DNA of 64,000 nucleotides from Anaerohabitans sp964387285 (lineage in GTDB: Bacteria; Zhuqueibacterota; Zhuqueibacteria; Residuimicrobiales; Residuimicrobiaceae). Under the pieces are notes generated by a model. It did no database searches, was not told the origin of the DNA, and saw only the letters and a list, made by a program, of their open reading frames with translations. Position 1 is the stretch's first letter. Each line of letters begins with the position of its first letter. Both the position numbers and the translations under genes were made by a program. This document shows positions 26,858 through 35,522 of the stretch, one piece after another. The stretch spans positions 53,676 through 117,675 of the forward strand of contig CAYLWO010000008.1 of NCBI GenBank assembly GCA_964387285.1, read 5' to 3'.

Positions 26858-27296
26858 TTTTACCTCCCTGTTTAACTCACATTAAATCATGAGCAATAAT
26901 AATACCATGATTCTGTCGAATCGGTTCATTTTTTTGAAAAACCGGTTTAATATCTGATAATTTAATTTTGTGTAACTAAATAAATAGCAAGCCGTTATAA
27001 TTTGGCATTGTGAGCAGGATCACCAAATCATGAGCTGAACGGGCCTTTTTGCGGATCATCTCTATTATTATTGTCAAAGTATTGAGACATATGTCTTTAA
27101 ATAACGACTTACACCTGTAGAATAAAGAAAGTGCACCTGGTTATAAGTATTTAATTATTAGCAAAACCAATGCTTTCCCTTTTGGCATGGATTTTGTAAT
27201 TAATCATGACAATAGTGCGGATCAGCTGTTGTTTGGTTTTTGTTAGAACCCCGGGTGGCCTTCTTTTACTCTGTTAAACCAAAAAAAGTTGGTGCT
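26858..27296. other. AT-rich intergenic region between divergent genes
   Basis: These 439 bases are clearly richer in A and T than the flanking genes. One possible plus-strand promoter is TTGAAA at 26934-26939 and GATAAT at 26956-26961 with a 16-base spacer, about 330 bases before the condensation-domain gene. No gene, repeat or terminator was recognised. Confidence 0.4.
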
Positions 27297-28742
27297 ATGA
27301 TCGACGACGCTTCCAAAGCGGTTCAAGAGCAACTCTTCGCGAGAAACGACGTAAGCAGTGTGCAAACGAAAAACGATCTGCCGCAAGTCAGCCCTTCCCA
27401 TATAGGGCCCCAGCGCCATTGTTTTCCCGACCGGGACCCTGCGCAGCAACACCGGTACGAATTATCTTCTGTGCAGACGCCGATTTTGCATCGAGAACTC
27501 TATTCACCGCAAACCTCCATTAATTCGCAGATTTTACAAATGCGTATGCACGGCCAGGTAGCCTGGGATCTGTTGGAAATGACGATACGACAAACCGTGG
27601 ATGCCCACGATGCCTTGCGCTTGCGTCTCGTGGAAGAAGATGGGCATATCTTGCAATATTTTACTCCGCCCCGACAAAATCTCGCGATGAGCTATGTGAC
27701 GTTGACCGATCCGGCCTCTCTGAACACCGGGCATGATTGGACCTCCGAAGCCATCGCGGTTCCGTTTAATTTGATTGATTCACCGTTGTGCAAGTTTTAT
27801 CTGATTCGTTTTTCCAATGGTGAAAGAGGTTTCGCTTTTCATAGCCATCAATTGATTTGCGATCGACGCAGCATGTGGCTGACGGTCACAGAGATTCGTC
27901 GACGCATTTCGTCCAGTTCTCGTCGGCATCCGGAAATCGCTGCACCGGCTGTATCGGTGATCGATTTTTTAAATAAAGAACAGCAGTATCTTCATTCGCC
28001 CCGTTATGAATGGGACCGCCGATATTGGATCACGCGCAGTAAATCGGTTTTTCTATTTTCGACATTGAAAAAATATTCATTCCGTCTTGACAGTCTGGCC
28101 ATTAACACGCTGCGCTATTCTCTGGACGAGCAGGCAACAACCAACATCAGAACCTTTTGCACGCGCTATCGCATTACCCTATATCAATTTTTTCTCGCCG
28201 TCACAGCGCTTTTATTAAGCCAACGGACCAACCGCGACCATGTCGCTTTGGGGCAGTGTGTGACACGCCGGTTCCACAAGACGCAGAGTGAAATGATCGG
28301 CGCCTGCGAGGTGGTGCTGCCCCTGGCGTTGCGTGTAAACCGGAACAGCCATTTCCTGGATCTGCTGCACCATGCCGCTTCGGCGCGTCGAGAACTGCAA
28401 CGCCATGGACATTTTCCGGTTTCGTCCATTACGCAAATTCTTGAAGCCACCCACACCGGTCTTCACCTGCTGTTTGATCTTTTGCTGCAATATTGCCCGG
28501 GCATTGGTTTGGATCAAGATCTTTTTCTGCAGCGTGCTCCTTTTTCCGAATATCCGCTGACATTATGCCTCCAGGAATGTGAACAGCAGAACCGGATCCT
28601 GTTGGAATGGGATTTTCAAATATGCGCCTGGACCCCGGACGAAGTAGCCGAGCTGCAGCAAAATTTGCTTATCCTGGCGCAAAACTGCATGATCCATCCC
28701 CTGCAGCCTCTCGCTCACTGCGCTCAGGTTCTTGCTTCCTGA
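27297..28742 (+). CDS. Stand-alone condensation (NRPS C-type) domain protein with altered active site
   Basis: The 481-residue protein looks like one NRPS condensation domain without adenylation, carrier or thioesterase domains. Matching blocks are MTIRQTVDAHDALRLRLVEEDG, FNLIDSPLCKFYLIRF, the active-site region FHSHQLICDRRSM, and ITLYQFFLAVTALLLSQRTNRDHVALGQ. The usual HHxxxDG reads HQLICDR, so the second, catalytic His is Gln and the Gly is Arg. No other synthetase gene is nearby. The start is uncertain: the frame opens with TTG at 27240, the first ATG is at 27297, and neither has a clear ribosome site. It may be an acyltransferase relic or a binding protein. Confidence 0.65.
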   Translation: MIDDASKAVQEQLFARNDVSSVQTKNDLPQVSPSHIGPQRHCFPDRDPAQQHRYELSSVQTPILHRELYSPQTSINSQILQMRMHGQVAWDLLEMTIRQTVDAHDALRLRLVEEDGHILQYFTPPRQNLAMSYVTLTDPASLNTGHDWTSEAIAVPFNLIDSPLCKFYLIRFSNGERGFAFHSHQLICDRRSMWLTVTEIRRRISSSSRRHPEIAAPAVSVIDFLNKEQQYLHSPRYEWDRRYWITRSKSVFLFSTLKKYSFRLDSLAINTLRYSLDEQATTNIRTFCTRYRITLYQFFLAVTALLLSQRTNRDHVALGQCVTRRFHKTQSEMIGACEVVLPLALRVNRNSHFLDLLHHAASARRELQRHGHFPVSSITQILEATHTGLHLLFDLLLQYCPGIGLDQDLFLQRAPFSEYPLTLCLQECEQQNRILLEWDFQICAWTPDEVAELQQNLLILAQNCMIHPLQPLAHCAQVLAS

Positions 28743-28933
28743 ATCATCCTCTCTATCCGTTCAAATCCGTTCCAGCCGTTGCATCCGCGTTCTCTTTTAT
28801 TTTCTCCAGCAATGCGAAAAAATTGATTGATCAGGCCAAATATCATGGTCCTTTTCCTCCGCTATCCCCTGTTCCGGAAAAGTGAACTTGGTCAATAAAT
28901 CCATCAAAATTATACAAAAAACTCATTTTTTCC

Positions 28934-28962
28934 TTGACAGAGTGCTGTTTTTTAACTATTTT
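28934..28962 (+). promoter_or_regulatory. Sigma70-type promoter of the dcw cluster
   Basis: TTGACA at 28934-28939 and TATTTT at 28957-28962 are separated by 17 bases. The MraZ operator starts 11 bases after the -10 box, the usual arrangement for mraZ promoters. Confidence 0.7.
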
Positions 28963-28972
28963 TACCTGTGTA

Positions 28973-28997
28973 TGGTGATCCATGGTGATATATGGCT
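28973..28997 (+). promoter_or_regulatory. MraZ operator (three direct repeats, 10-bp period)
   Basis: TGGTG at 28973, TGGTG at 28983 and TGGCT at 28993 are spaced exactly 10 bp apart. This is the known MraZ-binding pattern (TGGGN repeats with 5-base spacers in Escherichia coli) directly upstream of mraZ. It indicates autoregulation of the division cluster. Confidence 0.85.
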
Positions 28998-29016
28998 TTT
29001 ATAAAAGTACTGAAAA

Positions 29017-29490
29017 ATGAATATCTTATACGGTACATATCGCGTTTCTTTCGACGCCAGCGGGCGCATTAGCATACCTTTAAAAATGCGGCAGGCCTTT
29101 CCGGAATCGTTGCGCGACAAAATTTGGGTGACCATCGGCTATCAGTCATGCGTTGCCGGATATAATGAATTTGAATTCACTCGCTTTCTGAATGCTTTGG
29201 CGTCCATCAAAGACATCAGCGAAATAGAAAAAACCCAGTTGATCAGCGCTTTTTCCAGCAACCTGATGGATCTGACGTTTGACAAACAGGGGCGTGTCGT
29301 TTTGCCGCAACATTTAATTGAACACGCCGAATTGCAAAACTGTTCCGAGGTTATGGTGTTGGGCGTGATGAACCGGCTGGAAATCTGGAATCCAGAATTG
29401 CATTTGCAGCAAAAGCAGCAGACCAGTCAGACTGTGCAAAATAAATTACGCAGCGTCAACCTTGATTTGGTTACACAGATCAAGACCTAG
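29017..29490 (+). CDS. mraZ: Transcriptional regulator MraZ
   Basis: The 157-residue protein has the two SpoVT/AbrB-type half-domains of MraZ: YRVSFDASGRISIPLKMRQAF and LTFDKQGRVVLPQHLIEHAEL, each with the conserved D-x-x-G-R signature. MraZ forms a ring and binds the repeats upstream of its own gene, repressing the division and cell-wall cluster in enterobacteria. Here the matching operator is at 28973-28997. It is the first gene of the dcw cluster and is followed by rsmH, 12 bases on. Confidence 0.95.
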   Translation: MNILYGTYRVSFDASGRISIPLKMRQAFPESLRDKIWVTIGYQSCVAGYNEFEFTRFLNALASIKDISEIEKTQLISAFSSNLMDLTFDKQGRVVLPQHLIEHAELQNCSEVMVLGVMNRLEIWNPELHLQQKQQTSQTVQNKLRSVNLDLVTQIKT

Positions 29491-29502
29491 GCCGGGAGGG
29501 AC

Positions 29503-30429
29503 GTGTCGTCGATTTATCACAGCTCTGTCTTGACGGATCACGTGGTGGAAGCGTTGCAGCCCGAGTCCGCATCGGTGTTGGTCGATGCCACGCTGGGCGA
29601 TGGCGGGCATGCCTATGCTTTGTTGCAAAAAATGCCTGAGCACGGTCGCGTCCTTGCTCTGGATATGGATCGTGACGCTTTGGCGCGCGCCCGGAAACGG
29701 CTGCACTCTTTCGGCAATCGTTTTTTGGCGGTGCAGGGAAATTTTCGGGATTTGCTCCGAATCCTGCAGGACGCCGGGCTTGCACAGGTGGATGGCGTGT
29801 TGGCCGATCTGGGCGTCTCTTTTTTACAGATCAGCGATCCGGCCAAGGGCTTTATGTTCTCCGCTAAAGGGCCCTTGCGTATGCAGATGGATGCGGAACA
29901 TGCTCTCGACGCCGAGCAGGTGGTCAATGAATATGATGAAATAGAGTTGGCGGATCTGATCTGGCAATATGGCGAAGAGCGACACAGTCGCAAGATCGCG
30001 GCGCTCATTGTGAAACGGCGGCAACAGCAGCGCATTCAGGACACCGAAGTGTTGTCGCAGATTATCCGTCAGGTGGTCAAAGGCCCGCAGGTCGTAAAAT
30101 CCCTGGCTCGGGTTTTTCAGGCGTTGCGCATTCATGTCAACAGGGAAATGGAAAATTTGGACGCCTTGTTGCCGCAAACCGTACAGGTTTTGCATCGGGG
30201 TCGCCGCGCAGTTTTTATTTCCTATCATTCTCTGGAAGATAAAAGAGTGAAATCCTTTATTCACGCGCACACTCATCCCTGTATTTGCCCGGCCGATTTG
30301 CCGGTATGCGTTTGCGGACGTAAAGCGGACATTAGAGCGATGGGACGAGCGATCATGGCCGATGAAGCGGAGCAGAAGCGGAACAAAAGCAGCCGTTCCG
30401 CCCGCATGCGCGTTTTTGAAAAATTATGA
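29503..30429 (+). CDS. rsmH: 16S rRNA m4C1402 methyltransferase RsmH
   Basis: The 308-residue protein has the RsmH motifs YHSSVLTDHVVEAL, VDATLGDGGHAYALL (S-adenosylmethionine loop), VLADLGVSFLQ, RVFQALRIHVNREMENL and ISYHSLEDKRVK. It methylates N4 of C1402 in 16S rRNA. The start is GTG at 29503, with GGGAGGG at 29494-29500. A C-rich patch near the end (CICPADLPVCVCG) is typical of the family. Confidence 0.96.
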   Translation: MSSIYHSSVLTDHVVEALQPESASVLVDATLGDGGHAYALLQKMPEHGRVLALDMDRDALARARKRLHSFGNRFLAVQGNFRDLLRILQDAGLAQVDGVLADLGVSFLQISDPAKGFMFSAKGPLRMQMDAEHALDAEQVVNEYDEIELADLIWQYGEERHSRKIAALIVKRRQQQRIQDTEVLSQIIRQVVKGPQVVKSLARVFQALRIHVNREMENLDALLPQTVQVLHRGRRAVFISYHSLEDKRVKSFIHAHTHPCICPADLPVCVCGRKADIRAMGRAIMADEAEQKRNKSSRSARMRVFEKL

Positions 30430-30830
30430 GTTTGGGCATGCCGCCAGTACACAACAGAAATAGGATTTCTTCGTCGACGGTTGCACGACCGCGTTATCGT
30501 CGATTTCTTCGCGTTCAACTTAAACGCAAGCACCTTTTATGGCTGCTGGCGTTTTCGCTTTTTATTTTCATCAAAGTGTGGCAAAAGACCTCCGTCGATC
30601 ATATGAACCGGCGCAACGGCGTATTGGCTGAGGAGCTCAAGGCCATTCGCTATGAAAATCTGCTGCTGGAAGCCAAAATTGAAGAACTGCGTTCGCGGGA
30701 GCGCATTGCCAAAATTGCCCGCAATGAAATGAATATGGTGGAAGTGCCCACCATCAAACTGCAGGACAAAAACGCTTTTGAACGATTAACGGATCAGTTC
30801 TCTAAATCAAATGATCAAAACAGGCGCTAA
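30426..30830 (+). CDS. ftsL: Cell division protein FtsL
   Basis: The 134-residue protein has a basic cytoplasmic tail, one membrane segment (LLWLLAFSLFIFIKVW, about 37-52) and a periplasmic coiled coil (VLAEELKAIRYENLLLEAKIEEL). The layout and its place between rsmH and ftsI identify FtsL, which forms the FtsQLB subcomplex that activates septal synthesis. Its ATG overlaps the rsmH stop (ATGA at 30426-30429), and its end overlaps ftsI by 20 bases. Sequence conservation in this family is low. Confidence 0.8.
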   Translation: MSLGMPPVHNRNRISSSTVARPRYRRFLRVQLKRKHLLWLLAFSLFIFIKVWQKTSVDHMNRRNGVLAEELKAIRYENLLLEAKIEELRSRERIAKIARNEMNMVEVPTIKLQDKNAFERLTDQFSKSNDQNRR

Positions 30831-33000
30831 CCATATCAAATCGGCATCCAGGCCGGGCGACAGCCAAACGGGATCCGCCAAAAGGTTGGACCATCAACGA
30901 TTGGCCCTTTTTTACAAAGTGGTCCTGTTGGTGGGCGTGGTGTTGTCTATTCGTCTGGTGCAGATACAGATTTTTCTCCGGGAGAAATATTCCGTGATCG
31001 CCGACAAACAATTCAAGTATGAAGTGGCGCTGACGCCTGAACGGGGCGGCATTTTTGACAGACGTCTGCGCCCGATCGCCATGAATGTGCCCTGTTACAC
31101 GATTGTCGCTTTTCCCAAAGATGTAAAAAATGCAGAAAGCACGGCCGCGGTTCTGGCCAAACATCTGAATATGAGCGCAGCGCAGATCCTGCACAAACTG
31201 CACAGCAAAAAAAGCTTTGTTTATATCACCCGTCGCGCTTCCCGTTTGGCCGGCCTGACTCTGAGAACTTTGAGTTTGCCGGGCATCGAATGCCGGTTGG
31301 GCATGGCCCGGCAGTATCCCAAAGGCGCCATCGGCTGCCATCTGGTCGGATTTACCGATGTGGACGGCAGAGGCGTCAGCGGCATCGAATTGTCCTATGA
31401 TGGCGTGCTGCAGGGCGTTCCCGGCAAGGTGATCATGCAACAAACCGCCAGCGGGCGTCGCAAATTTCAGCATTCCGATTATCCGATGCAGGATGCGGAA
31501 AACGGCGACCATGTGATTTTGACCATCGATTACGCGTTGCAAAGCATTGCACAAAAGGAACTGCGCCGGTCTTTGCAGGAGTGCCAGGCCGACACCGGCA
31601 CGGTGATCATCATGAATCCGATGAACGGGGAAATTTTAGCCATGGCCGTGGAACCCAGCTACGATCCCAATACACCGGGCAAGTTTGCGCCGGCCAGCTG
31701 GAGATTGCGCGCCATTACGGATTTATTCGAACCCGGGTCCACTTTTAAATTGGTGACCATGGCTGCGGTGTTGAATGAAAACCTGCGCAAACCGACCGAT
31801 CGTGTTTTTTGCGAAAACGGCAAATTTAATATCATGCGCGAGACCATTCATGACGTTCATCCTTACGGCCATTTGACCTTGCGCGAAGTGCTGGTCAAGT
31901 CGAGCAATATCGGCATGGCCAAAACCGCACTGGGCATCGACAAGGCGCTCATTTATCGTTATGCCCGGGATTTCGGATTTGGCAGCCGCACCGGCATTGA
32001 GTTGCGAGGGGAAGTGGACGGCATTCTGAATCCCATGGAACGTTGGTCCGGATTTACTCCAGTGGCCATGTCCTACGGCCACGAGATCGGTGTGACGCCC
32101 CTGCAAATGTGCAACATGTTTTGCGCCATTGCCAACGGCGGCTTGTTGATGCAACCGCATCTCATCAAAGAGATTCGTGATCAGGATCAGGATGTCACTT
32201 TTATCGCTGAAGAAAAAATTTTTCATCGCGTTATTTCAAGAAATACGGCGAACACGCTCAAGAGTATGATGCTGGATGTGGTCCGCGAAGGCACAGGACA
32301 AAAAGCGGCGTTGCCGGGCGTGGATGTGTGCGGCAAGACCGGCACGGCGCGCAAAGTGCGCATGAACGGCGGCGGTTATATTGCCAATCAATACGTGGCC
32401 AATTTTGGCGGCTTTTTCCCGGCGGAACATCCGCAATACGCCATGTATGTGATGATCGATAATCCCCGCGGTTCGTACCTTGGCGGCGACGTGGCCGCGC
32501 CCTGCTTCCGCAGGATAGCCGGTCAGATCATGTTTTATAAGGGCGTGGAAATAGAAGCGGATGACAACCAGGTGGTGCAGGCCATGTTGACGAAACAGAC
32601 TCACCGACGGGCGCCGAATTTTGTCGGCTATAGCCGGGACGAAGCGAAAGATGCGGCTGATGCGGCTGATCTGCATATCGCTTTCACCAACAAAGGCGAT
32701 AGGATCGCCGGCCAGACTCCCAAGGCCGGCAGTCCGATGGCAGCGGATGAATTGATACGTTTGAAATGCCTGCCGACGGAGGACGGCGATTCAGCCGGTC
32801 GACTGGTGCCCAATGTTCTGGGATTGCCGATTCGCAGCGCCCTGAATTTATTGGGAGAGCAGGGCATACACGTTGTTGTGAACGGCTCCGGCCGGGTGGT
32901 GCGACAGCAACCGGCTGCCGGCTCTCGCCTGCGCACCACGGAACAGGTGTTATTGCAGTGCGAATCGTCGGTCGATTTGCGCAAATTGCTGTTGCTATAA
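30811..33000 (+). CDS. ftsI: Septal penicillin-binding protein FtsI (PBP3) with PASTA domains
   Basis: The 729-residue protein has a cytoplasmic tail, one membrane segment (about 34-50), a dimerisation domain and a transpeptidase domain. Catalytic motifs are STFK (Ser about 310), SSN (about 364) and KTGTA (about 508). Two C-terminal PASTA domains (about 600-720, RRAPNFVGYSRDEAKDAA and VPNVLGLPIRSALNLL) are found in FCB and Gram-positive PBPs but not in Escherichia coli FtsI. It cross-links septal peptidoglycan with FtsW. The murF gene, not murE, follows 39 bases downstream. Confidence 0.94.
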   Translation: MIKTGANHIKSASRPGDSQTGSAKRLDHQRLALFYKVVLLVGVVLSIRLVQIQIFLREKYSVIADKQFKYEVALTPERGGIFDRRLRPIAMNVPCYTIVAFPKDVKNAESTAAVLAKHLNMSAAQILHKLHSKKSFVYITRRASRLAGLTLRTLSLPGIECRLGMARQYPKGAIGCHLVGFTDVDGRGVSGIELSYDGVLQGVPGKVIMQQTASGRRKFQHSDYPMQDAENGDHVILTIDYALQSIAQKELRRSLQECQADTGTVIIMNPMNGEILAMAVEPSYDPNTPGKFAPASWRLRAITDLFEPGSTFKLVTMAAVLNENLRKPTDRVFCENGKFNIMRETIHDVHPYGHLTLREVLVKSSNIGMAKTALGIDKALIYRYARDFGFGSRTGIELRGEVDGILNPMERWSGFTPVAMSYGHEIGVTPLQMCNMFCAIANGGLLMQPHLIKEIRDQDQDVTFIAEEKIFHRVISRNTANTLKSMMLDVVREGTGQKAALPGVDVCGKTGTARKVRMNGGGYIANQYVANFGGFFPAEHPQYAMYVMIDNPRGSYLGGDVAAPCFRRIAGQIMFYKGVEIEADDNQVVQAMLTKQTHRRAPNFVGYSRDEAKDAADAADLHIAFTNKGDRIAGQTPKAGSPMAADELIRLKCLPTEDGDSAGRLVPNVLGLPIRSALNLLGEQGIHVVVNGSGRVVRQQPAAGSRLRTTEQVLLQCESSVDLRKLLLL

Positions 33001-33039
33001 TTTATTTTCTATTAAAGTTTCTTTTTAGTTTCGGACATA

Positions 33040-34413
33040 ATGATGCAATTGACCATCTTGAATATTTTACAGGACTCGGCCAGCCGATGGTTCGGTGAAA
33101 AGGAGCGTCTCGTCCGACCGGTGCGTGAAGTGTCTACGGATTCCCGCACCATCCAGCCGGGGGATCTCTTTTTTGCCCTGTCCGGCGAGGCTTTTGATGG
33201 TCAGCAGTTTGTCCAGGAGGTGCTGCAAAAAGGCGCCTTGGCGGCCGTGGTGAGCACGGCCTGGCATGAGCAACATGCGGATGTGCAAAATGTTGTGGTG
33301 GTGCAAGATCCGTTGACGGCGTTTCAGGAATCTGCTGCGGCCTACCGTCGGCGATTTGACATTCCGACCATCGCGGTGACCGGCAGCGTCGGCAAAACCA
33401 CGGCGAAAGAGATGATGTACTCCGTTCTAAGTCGCCGCTTCAACGTGCTGCGCAATAAAAAATCTTTTAACAATCATGTCGGCGTCCCGGCCACCTTGTT
33501 CGCTTTGCGACCCGGGCATGAAATTCTGGTGGCAGAGTTGGGAACCAACCATTTCGGCGAATTGGACCGACTGAGCGCTCTGGTGGAGCCGATGATTGCG
33601 GTGATCACCAATATCGGTTATGCGCATTTGGAATTTTTCGGCGATCTCGCCGGCGTTAGCCGGGCTAAATTTGAAATCTTTAATCATTGCCGTCCAGGGG
33701 CCGTGGCCATCTATAATGCGGATGATGTTTCGCTGGCAAAAGGTAAATTCCCCCTCGACTCTTTTGCCTATGGCTATGAACAATCGGCTGACTTGCATGG
33801 TGAGGTGCTGGGTTGTGATGAAGAAGCGTGTTATCGCTTTAAATTGTTGGGGCGTGTTGTTCAATTGCGCGTCCCTGGACGGCATAATATTTCTAATGCG
33901 CTGGCCGCTGCCGCTGTGGCTGTACGGTTGCGGCTGACGCCGGAAGAGATCCGCGACGGACTGGAAAATTTTACCGCCGCTGATCAGCGCATGCAGATTA
34001 TCCGGCAAAACGGAATGGTGCTGATTAATGACAGTTATAACGCCAATCCGGTCAGTTGCGCCGCAGCGCTTGATACATGTGCAGATTTCAAGTCCGGAAG
34101 TCGGGTTGTTGCCGTGCTGGGCGACATGCTGGAGCTGGGTCCGTATACCGAAGCGGAACACAGCAAGCTGGCAGAGCGTGCACAATCGGCCGGAGTGGAT
34201 GCTTTGTTTTTATTCGGGCAGCATACCAGGCATACCTTGCAGCGGGCGCAAGAGTTGGCCATGCCCGCCGTTTTTCATTTTCAGCAAAAGGAGCTGTTGA
34301 CGAGGGCTTTGCAGGCGTTTATCAAGCCAGGCGATGTGGTGCTTTTCAAGGGCTCGCGCGGCATGCGCATGGAGACCCTGCTGTCTGATCTTACAACAAA
34401 TCATGAATCCTAA
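33040..34413 (+). CDS. murF: UDP-MurNAc-tripeptide--D-Ala-D-Ala ligase MurF
   Basis: The 457-residue cytoplasmic ligase adds D-Ala-D-Ala to the peptidoglycan precursor. It shows DSRTIQPGDLFFALSGEAFDG, the ATP loop ITVTGSVGKTT-like (AVTGSVGKTTAKE, about 113), NKKSFNNHVGVP, AELGTNHFGELDRL, NDSYNANPVS and LGDMLELG. These blocks, particularly NDSYNANP, separate MurF from MurE, MurD and MurC. Two adjacent ATG codons (33040, 33043) are possible starts. It is the only Mur ligase in this cluster. Confidence 0.95.
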   Translation: MMQLTILNILQDSASRWFGEKERLVRPVREVSTDSRTIQPGDLFFALSGEAFDGQQFVQEVLQKGALAAVVSTAWHEQHADVQNVVVVQDPLTAFQESAAAYRRRFDIPTIAVTGSVGKTTAKEMMYSVLSRRFNVLRNKKSFNNHVGVPATLFALRPGHEILVAELGTNHFGELDRLSALVEPMIAVITNIGYAHLEFFGDLAGVSRAKFEIFNHCRPGAVAIYNADDVSLAKGKFPLDSFAYGYEQSADLHGEVLGCDEEACYRFKLLGRVVQLRVPGRHNISNALAAAAVAVRLRLTPEEIRDGLENFTAADQRMQIIRQNGMVLINDSYNANPVSCAAALDTCADFKSGSRVVAVLGDMLELGPYTEAEHSKLAERAQSAGVDALFLFGQHTRHTLQRAQELAMPAVFHFQQKELLTRALQAFIKPGDVVLFKGSRGMRMETLLSDLTTNHES

Positions 34414-34433
34414 CGAACGGGTCGGAGAGGCGT

Positions 34434-35519
34434 ATGCTTTATTATCTCTTTTCCCCATTGCGCGAAGATTTTATCTTTTTCAATCTTTTTCGTTACATCA
34501 CGTTTCGCGCCGCGTGCAGCGCCATCCTGGCGCTGCTCATCAGTCTGCTGATCGGTCCGTACATTATCCGCAAACTGCGCGAGCTGCAAATCGGTGAAGA
34601 AATTCGCAGTGATGGACCACAGAGTCATCTGAGCAAACGAGGAACGCCTTCGATGGGCGGACTCATCATTCTGATCAGCGTGGTGGCGCCCACGCTGCTG
34701 TTTGCGCGTGTGGGCGACACGTGCATCTGGCTGGTACTGGTTTCGACCATCTGGCTAACCTTGCTGGGACTTTTAGATGACTGGCTTAAAATTGTCAAAA
34801 AAATGCCCAAGGGTTTAATCGGTCGTTACAAAATTGTCGGACAGATCGCTCTCGGTTTATTCATCGGTCTGGTGGTGTACTTTTTACCGGCCGTGGAATC
34901 GGCGCGCACGTCCACAACCGTGCCGTTTTTTAAAAATTATGAATTAGAGTTGGGCTGGTTCTACATTCCTTTCGTCATCTTTGTCATCACGGCCATGTCG
35001 AACGGCAGCAACTTGACGGATGGATTGGACGGACTGCTGATCGGACTTTCTGCCGTGGCGGCATTGGCCTTCGGGGCTATTGCGTATGTTACGGGCCGTG
35101 TGGACTTTAGCGATTATCTCAACGTCATTTATATTCCCGAGGTCGGCGAATTGACCGTCTATTGCGCAGCCCTCCTGGGCGCCTCGTTGGGATTCCTTTG
35201 GTACAATGCTTATCCGGCGCAAGTCTTCATGGGTGATACCGGGGCTCTGGCCCTGGGCGGGGCACTAGGCACCGTCGCGATTTTGCTGAAGAAGGAATTA
35301 TTGCTGATTCTGATCTGCGGCATTTTTTTGGTGGAAAGTTTATCCGTCATTATCCAGGTTGCCTGGTTTAAACGGACCGGCAAGCGGATTTTCCGGATGG
35401 CTCCTCTGCATCACCACTTTGAAATGGCCGGCTGGGCAGAACCAAAAGTGGTGGTGCGTTTTTGGATTATCGGAATTTTGTTGGCGTTGTTGACGCTGAC
35501 GACTTTTAAAATCAGGTAG
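34434..35519 (+). CDS. mraY: Phospho-N-acetylmuramoyl-pentapeptide transferase MraY
   Basis: The 361-residue inner-membrane enzyme makes lipid I from UDP-MurNAc-pentapeptide. It has about ten membrane segments and the family motifs KRGTPSMGGL, LLGLLDDWLKI (catalytic Asp pair), SNGSNLTDGLDGLL, VFMGDTGALALGG and HHHFEMAGW. A GGAGAGG site lies 3-10 bases before the ATG. Downstream, ftsW begins 3 bases past the stop; murD, usual at this point, is absent. Confidence 0.97.
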   Translation: MLYYLFSPLREDFIFFNLFRYITFRAACSAILALLISLLIGPYIIRKLRELQIGEEIRSDGPQSHLSKRGTPSMGGLIILISVVAPTLLFARVGDTCIWLVLVSTIWLTLLGLLDDWLKIVKKMPKGLIGRYKIVGQIALGLFIGLVVYFLPAVESARTSTTVPFFKNYELELGWFYIPFVIFVITAMSNGSNLTDGLDGLLIGLSAVAALAFGAIAYVTGRVDFSDYLNVIYIPEVGELTVYCAALLGASLGFLWYNAYPAQVFMGDTGALALGGALGTVAILLKKELLLILICGIFLVESLSVIIQVAWFKRTGKRIFRMAPLHHHFEMAGWAEPKVVVRFWIIGILLALLTLTTFKIR

Positions 35520-35522
35520 GGT

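Noticed and set aside
28743..28885. Extra coding end of the condensation-like gene in another frame
   Set aside because: The frame after 28742 is open for 47 codons but has no conserved pattern, and the stop of the main frame is at a natural domain end.
30802..31554. 250-codon minus-strand frame inside ftsI
   Set aside because: The plus-strand frame is a conserved PBP in the dcw cluster; the reverse product resembles nothing.
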